From positions 89,681 through 153,680 of the forward strand of contig NQMI01000105.1 of the NCBI GenBank assembly GCA_002270565.1: DNA of 64,000 nt. Reading direction: 5' to 3'. Source of the stretch: Stenocarpella maydis (Eukaryota; Ascomycota; Sordariomycetes; Diaporthales; Diaporthaceae). Positions 59,413 through 64,000 of this stretch are shown here, piece after piece. Positions within the stretch are counted from its first letter, which is position 1; each line of letters begins with the position of its first letter. Below the pieces are notes generated by a model. That model searched no databases, was not told the DNA's origin, and was given only the letters and a program-made list of their open reading frames with translations. The position numbers were made by a program, and so were the translations under genes.

Positions 59413-62360
59413 TGTTGAATGGCCTTTGCCATATGGCTGTTCTATATGTAGGTATGATGTTCATTCAATTGGGTTCTTTAATTTGATGATGATTCTTCTA
59501 ACTCTTCTGAAATATGAAGGGACCGCATGATATATACTCATATTTAGATTATGTGGTACCTAGTGGGATTAATCATCCCACCTAGATTAGGTAACCTTAT
59601 GCAATTAATCCTAATGCTATCCTAATACTAGGAGTCTTTTCTTTTCTAATTGCATTTAGTCCCTAAATAAGTCCTTAGGTAAGTTAAATTGCTCATATGG
59701 TTTCCCTCTTTTTCCTAGGAAACTTATCCCTTGCCCTTCTGTACGTTAAGCTGTAGTTTTTATTTTATACGGTATAAGTGAATATTAGCTATTTAGCTAA
59801 TATTAAATATTTAGTACTTTTCTATTATACTTTTTACTTAACTTTTTCTTTAACTACACCTTCTAGTTGGATAGCCTTCTAACTATATAAAGAAAATTAA
59901 TAAATGAAAGAACTATCCTTTAATAAGTTACTTGCCTCTTCTGCTAAATAACTCCTAATAGCTTTCTTTTTATTTCTTCCTTTTTATTACTCTATTATAT
60001 GGTTTTTACTTCCTATTATACTTCCCTTTTTATAATCTTCTTAGATATCATTTAATAGCCTTCTCCTAGGCTAGTGAGTTACTAATAACTTTCTTGGTAA
60101 TTATAGGCATATGGTCTAGCTATATAGCTATAAATATCTCTTATTTGCTGCCATTCCTCCCTCTCTCTCTCTTTCTTTCTTCCATTATAAAATATATTTA
60201 TATATATATATATATCCCTTATATATATATATTATTTATATCCTTTATATATATATATATATATATATATCCATTATATATATATATATATATATATCCT
60301 TATATTTATACTTATATAATCCCTTCTTCTTTCTACCTATTATTTATATAAAAAACTTTTTTCTATAATGTCTTCTCCTTTTAGCTTGTGTGGTAGCTTG
60401 CCTGCTAGCCCTCCTTCTTTCATTGGACCTTGTAATGCCTCTTATGGCCCTTGTGGTTCGCCTATCTCCCCTTTTGCTTTTCCTTTGCCTGCGCCTGTTG
60501 TCCCTGTGGTGCCTGTGTCTATCGCCCTTACTGCTAGTATCTTTATGCTACTTTTTGGCCTAATGACTTCTACGCCTGGTCTGACTTTAGATCATAACTA
60601 TTCTAAGCGATAGCTTTATAAACTATACCTTTATAGCTAAACTATTCCTTAATATATAGATAGCTTCTTTTTATTATATAATCTGCTATTTCAACTTCTA
60701 TATGTTTTTAGGATGCTGAGTATATAGCTATAGTTTATATTAGTATTGAAATATATATTCATTAGATTGTATATTTCTTTTTAAGTCTTATTTAGTTTAA
60801 TATATTATAGGTAGAATTCCTTTATATGACCTGATAGAATATTAGGGAAGACTGCATAGTATAAGTCCTCTTGTATTTGTAGCATTTAGTAGTAGCTAAT
60901 AAAGATTTAAGCTTTATTATATAGGAGGTTATATAGTTTCCCTATATAGTTGCGGTTCTTCCTCCAACCTTTATAGAAATTTAATATAGTCTGGGGGTTA
61001 ATTAGCCCGTTCTGAATTATTCTTATTAGAGGTAGGTTATATAGAGCATTATCTAGATAGATTGAGTGGGCTATAAGCTCTATATCCAGTTGTTATGGGA
61101 AGTTACCTACTTCTTGTATATATCTTATTCCTGGTGGAATATATTATATAGCGTAAGTATTAGCTATTGTAGCTTATATGGTTTATAGGGGTTTATTATG
61201 TAATTGAATTTGCATATATAGTTCTTATCTTTTAACTATCTCCTAAGCTTGTAAAGGTTGTATATTTTATAGTATATTGTATAAAGAGGTATATATTAGG
61301 GTTTGGTTTTATGGTAGATTAGGGGCAGGTTGTATAATGACTGTATATCTATACTAAAGTATGGCTAGAATTTATGTATTAATAGATGCCCCTAGAGTAG
61401 GAATTCCTCGCTTGTTAATTATATCTATTAGCTTGTTCCTAAAAATGTATAGGACCTGATTAAGTTAATAAGAAGTCCACACTTTAAATGCTGAGATAAT
61501 TATTATAAGGAGTGTTCTTATTCAGAGCTTTATTTAGATAATCTCCATTATAATTTATATAAAATATATAGTAAGTTATATAGAAGATAAGGGTGCTTTT
61601 AGATTAATTTCCTTATTATCTTAGAATTAAGGGTTAGTAAATTATGGCTATCTTTTAATATTAATTATGCTTTCTTTTGCTATTTCTTCCTATGTCTAAA
61701 CGGGTTAGGTTTGGCTGGAAGGGCTGGAATTGCTAGAAGGGCCTTCCTTAGGGTTGTCTAAAGCGGATGATATAGTAGTATATTCTCTTATTAATTAATA
61801 TGGGATATTATTAGGTTATATGGATTATTGCTTATTATATTGTAGTATATACTCTATTTGTTTTAATTATATATGCCTCTACCTTCTACTACCTCTTAGT
61901 CTTTATTAAGTAGAGTAGATATAGTTTATATAAGAAGAAATAGACTTTATCTTTTAGATAATCCTTTATCTCTTGCTGCATTATAGCTTGATTGGAAGAA
62001 CTTCTGGGCTTTTAGTATAAGCATATAAGTCTAATTACTTCTGCGGTTTAATCTTCGTTCTATAGTAGCATTTAGGGAATTATACGGGTACTTATCTCTT
62101 TACTCTTGCTAATCTATAATTGCACTAAAGAATTACTGATTAGTATTAAATGGCCTTTACTATATGGCTATTTTATATATGTATATATGGTGTTCATTTA
62201 ATTAGGTTCTATAATTTGATAATAATTCTTCTAACTCTTCTGAAATATAGAGGGACCGCATGATGTACACTCTTATTCAGATTGTATGGTGCCTAGTGTG
62301 ATTGGTTATCCCACCCAGATCAGGTGACCTCATGCGATCAGTCCCAATGCTATTCCAACA
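59413..62360 (+). mobile_element. LTR retroelement relic with intact target duplication
   Basis: The left LTR 59,413-59,627 (TGTTGAATGG to CCTAATA) and right LTR 62,144-62,360 (TATTAAATGG to TTCCAACA) are direct copies of about 216 bp. The 5-bp duplication TATAG flanks both ends exactly (59,408-59,412 and 62,361-62,365). The 2.5-kb interior is AT-rich, with a (TA)n tract at about 60,190-60,300 and no recognisable RT. It is either a non-autonomous or an internally deleted element. Strand is nominal. Confidence 0.75.
60190..60320. repeat. (TA)n microsatellite
   Basis: Long alternating TA tracts broken by short TCC or CCTT interruptions. The 85-residue Tyr/Ile-rich ORF here is a translation of the repeat. 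Confidence 0.9.
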
Positions 62361-62365
62361 TATAG

Positions 62366-62603
62366 CCTTATTATAGTTATTATAGAATTATTTACTTAAT
62401 TTATTATGAATTACCTTGTTAATATCGCTACTAATCTTATTAGCCAGCTATTTCCTCTTTTGTTTTTCTTTAATTATTACTCAAGATTCCTCAATATTAA
62501 GTACTTCTCTAAGCCATATTTACATTCCTTTAGTCTTTTAGCATTTAATTAATATTATATCAGCCTTTTTAAGAGTATAAACCTAATAATTTAAAAGAAT
62601 AAA
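62366..62603. other. AT-rich spacer, no gene
   Basis: Nothing assignable between two LTR structures. Confidence 0.4.
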
Positions 62604-62819
62604 TGTTGAATGGACTTTGTCATATGGCGATAGTACGTACGTATGTAGGGCTCTATTCAATGGGTCTGTAATTGCTTTTTTTCTTCTAACTATCTGGTGG
62701 AAGCGGGGGTATTTCGTACGAAAAGGAAAAGTAGCCTCTTTCCCTGCCAAGCTCCTGGCTTAGTCAGGCAGCCTAGTCCAATAGGATTGCGTGCGATCCA
62801 ACAGGGCAATATTCCAACA
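62604..62819 (+). repeat. Solo LTR, 216 bp, related to the 59,413 family
   Basis: It starts TGTTGAATGG and ends TTCCAACA like the element at 59,413-62,360, but the middle is diverged and GC-richer. The flanks are ATAAA (left) and ATAAG (right), a target duplication with one G/A difference. No second LTR follows. Confidence 0.65.
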
Positions 62820-64000
62820 ATAAGCTTATTTATTATTATTTATATATTTAGTACTATTAATTAATAACTATTATAATTGATGTAAAAGAACTATCTTAAT
62901 ATATAAAAGTTTTACTTTTAATAAAACTTATTTATTTAATCATTTAATTTATAAAATAATAAGCTTAATAGTTATTTATAAGTTTAATATTATATAGTAT
63001 TAGTAAGAAGTTGACTATATCTTTTATCTTAAAAAGTATTTAAAGAAAATCCTTAAATACTTTGATTAATAATATATTTCATATATATTTATTTTTATTT
63101 ACTTAACTCTATAAGTATTAAAGTATAGTTCATTTTAAGTTTACAATTAGTTTATTTTATATTATAATATTATAAATAAGATTTAAAAAATATAAATAAT
63201 TCTATATNTTTTATATTCAATTTTAAGTATAAGGATTATTAAAGAACTTAATTATTCTTTAAAACTACGTTTTATTTAATTATAGCTATTCATTAGTTAA
63301 ACTACATACTAATTTTAAAGAACTCTACTATTTAATAAATTTCTTTTAAAAACTTATTTCGGACTTATACTTCCTTTTTATTAGACTTTAAGTTAAACAT
63401 TTTAAATTGAATTCTTTTTAACTTATTGATTTTATACAAATAATCTTTAGGACTTGCTAAGTTATTATTAAGTATATTGATTAGCCTTAAAAAATAAATA
63501 TTTATTTATTAAGTTATAGTCCTTAAGCTTTAGTATATCCCCTACTTTAATTTATATTTAGTTATTATGTTAGGTATTTATTTTACTATGAAGTTTTATT
63601 ATATTTATTTATCAATGTAAAGTGAGTATATTAACTATACTTTCTTACTTTAAATAATATTAAATCAAAAAGGCTATAAAGGAAACAGTAGTAAAATATA
63701 TATTTAATATAATAATTGACTTTAAGTTAAATTAAGAGCTATATAAAAGCTTGAAATATATAAATGAATGGGTAAGTACTTATTATCAAAGTTAATTAAT
63801 ATCCTAATTATTATTTTAGAAAGTTATAAAGGGTATTTAAATGATATTAATAAATTTAGAGGATTTTAAGCTAGAATATATAACTTAAAGGTAAATAAAA
63901 AGGAGGTATAAGGACTACATAAGTTCTTAAAAGAGATCTAATAAATAGTAGGAACCTTAGAAAGTAGTATATAGTTTAGCTAGTAAATTGCTGTAGTAAT
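62820..64000. other. AT-rich, no feature recognised
   Basis: RIP-like AT-rich sequence to the window end, with one unknown base at 63,208. No ORF, RNA or repeat family was recognised. Confidence 0.5.

Noticed and set aside
60368..60613. 81-residue Pro/Ser-rich ORF as a secreted peptide
   Set aside because: It lies inside the LTR element interior, has no convincing signal peptide or homologue, and is isolated in AT-rich DNA.
1..64000. tRNA, rRNA or CRISPR arrays
   Set aside because: Looked for by eye. No cloverleaf, rRNA core or regularly spaced repeat array was seen, and CRISPR is not expected in a fungal genome.

Overview
The window looks like accessory DNA from a filamentous ascomycete (Pezizomycotina; the exact lineage cannot be fixed from this sequence). 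Genes carry short 51-145 bp spliceosomal introns. GC-rich gene islands sit inside very AT-rich DNA full of decayed LTR retrotransposons. Transposon reading frames are recognisable by translation but broken by TAG/TAA codons, and copies of one LTR differ almost only by C-to-T and G-to-A changes. That is the signature of repeat-induced point mutation (RIP).

Layout: 1-26,812 is a nest of RIP-mutated retroelements: two LTR families, Ty3/gypsy gag and pol relics including a chromodomain, a gag-protease relic, an integrase relic, and an AT-only repeat that ends at an assembly gap. 26,829-47,571 is a biosynthetic island. It holds a 5'-truncated aconitase / isopropylmalate-dehydratase-like gene, an intact 3-isopropylmalate-dehydrogenase-like gene, a cytochrome P450, a truncated MFS transporter and a multimodular non-ribosomal peptide synthetase (NRPS). 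47,693-49,518 is a transposon relic with 35-bp terminal inverted repeats. 50,484-54,932 is a second island with three intact oxidative or tailoring genes: an ABM-domain protein, a short-chain dehydrogenase and a type I Baeyer-Villiger monooxygenase. 55,000-64,000 returns to AT-rich repeats, including a 3.7-kb element with long inverted termini and a 2.9-kb LTR element with a perfect 5-bp target-site duplication.

Working model: the aconitase-like and dehydrogenase-like pair would perform the last steps of a leucine-type chain extension, making a non-standard amino acid for the NRPS. The known precedent is homotyrosine supply in echinocandin clusters (HtyC/HtyD-type enzymes). The P450 and possibly the BVMO, SDR and ABM proteins would tailor the product, and the MFS protein would export it. 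The 2-isopropylmalate-synthase-like enzyme and transaminase such a route needs are not in the window.

The pathway appears to be decaying. The NRPS lacks its 5' end and carries an in-frame TAG, two +1 frameshifts, an adenylation domain missing about 94 residues of its core, and a terminal carrier domain without its serine. The P450 has two frameshifts, and the MFS gene has frameshifts, a stop and a missing 3' half. The dehydrogenase, ABM, SDR and BVMO genes are open throughout. Several one-base lesions lie in homopolymers and could be assembly errors; the adenylation-domain deletion and the MFS truncation cannot be explained that way.
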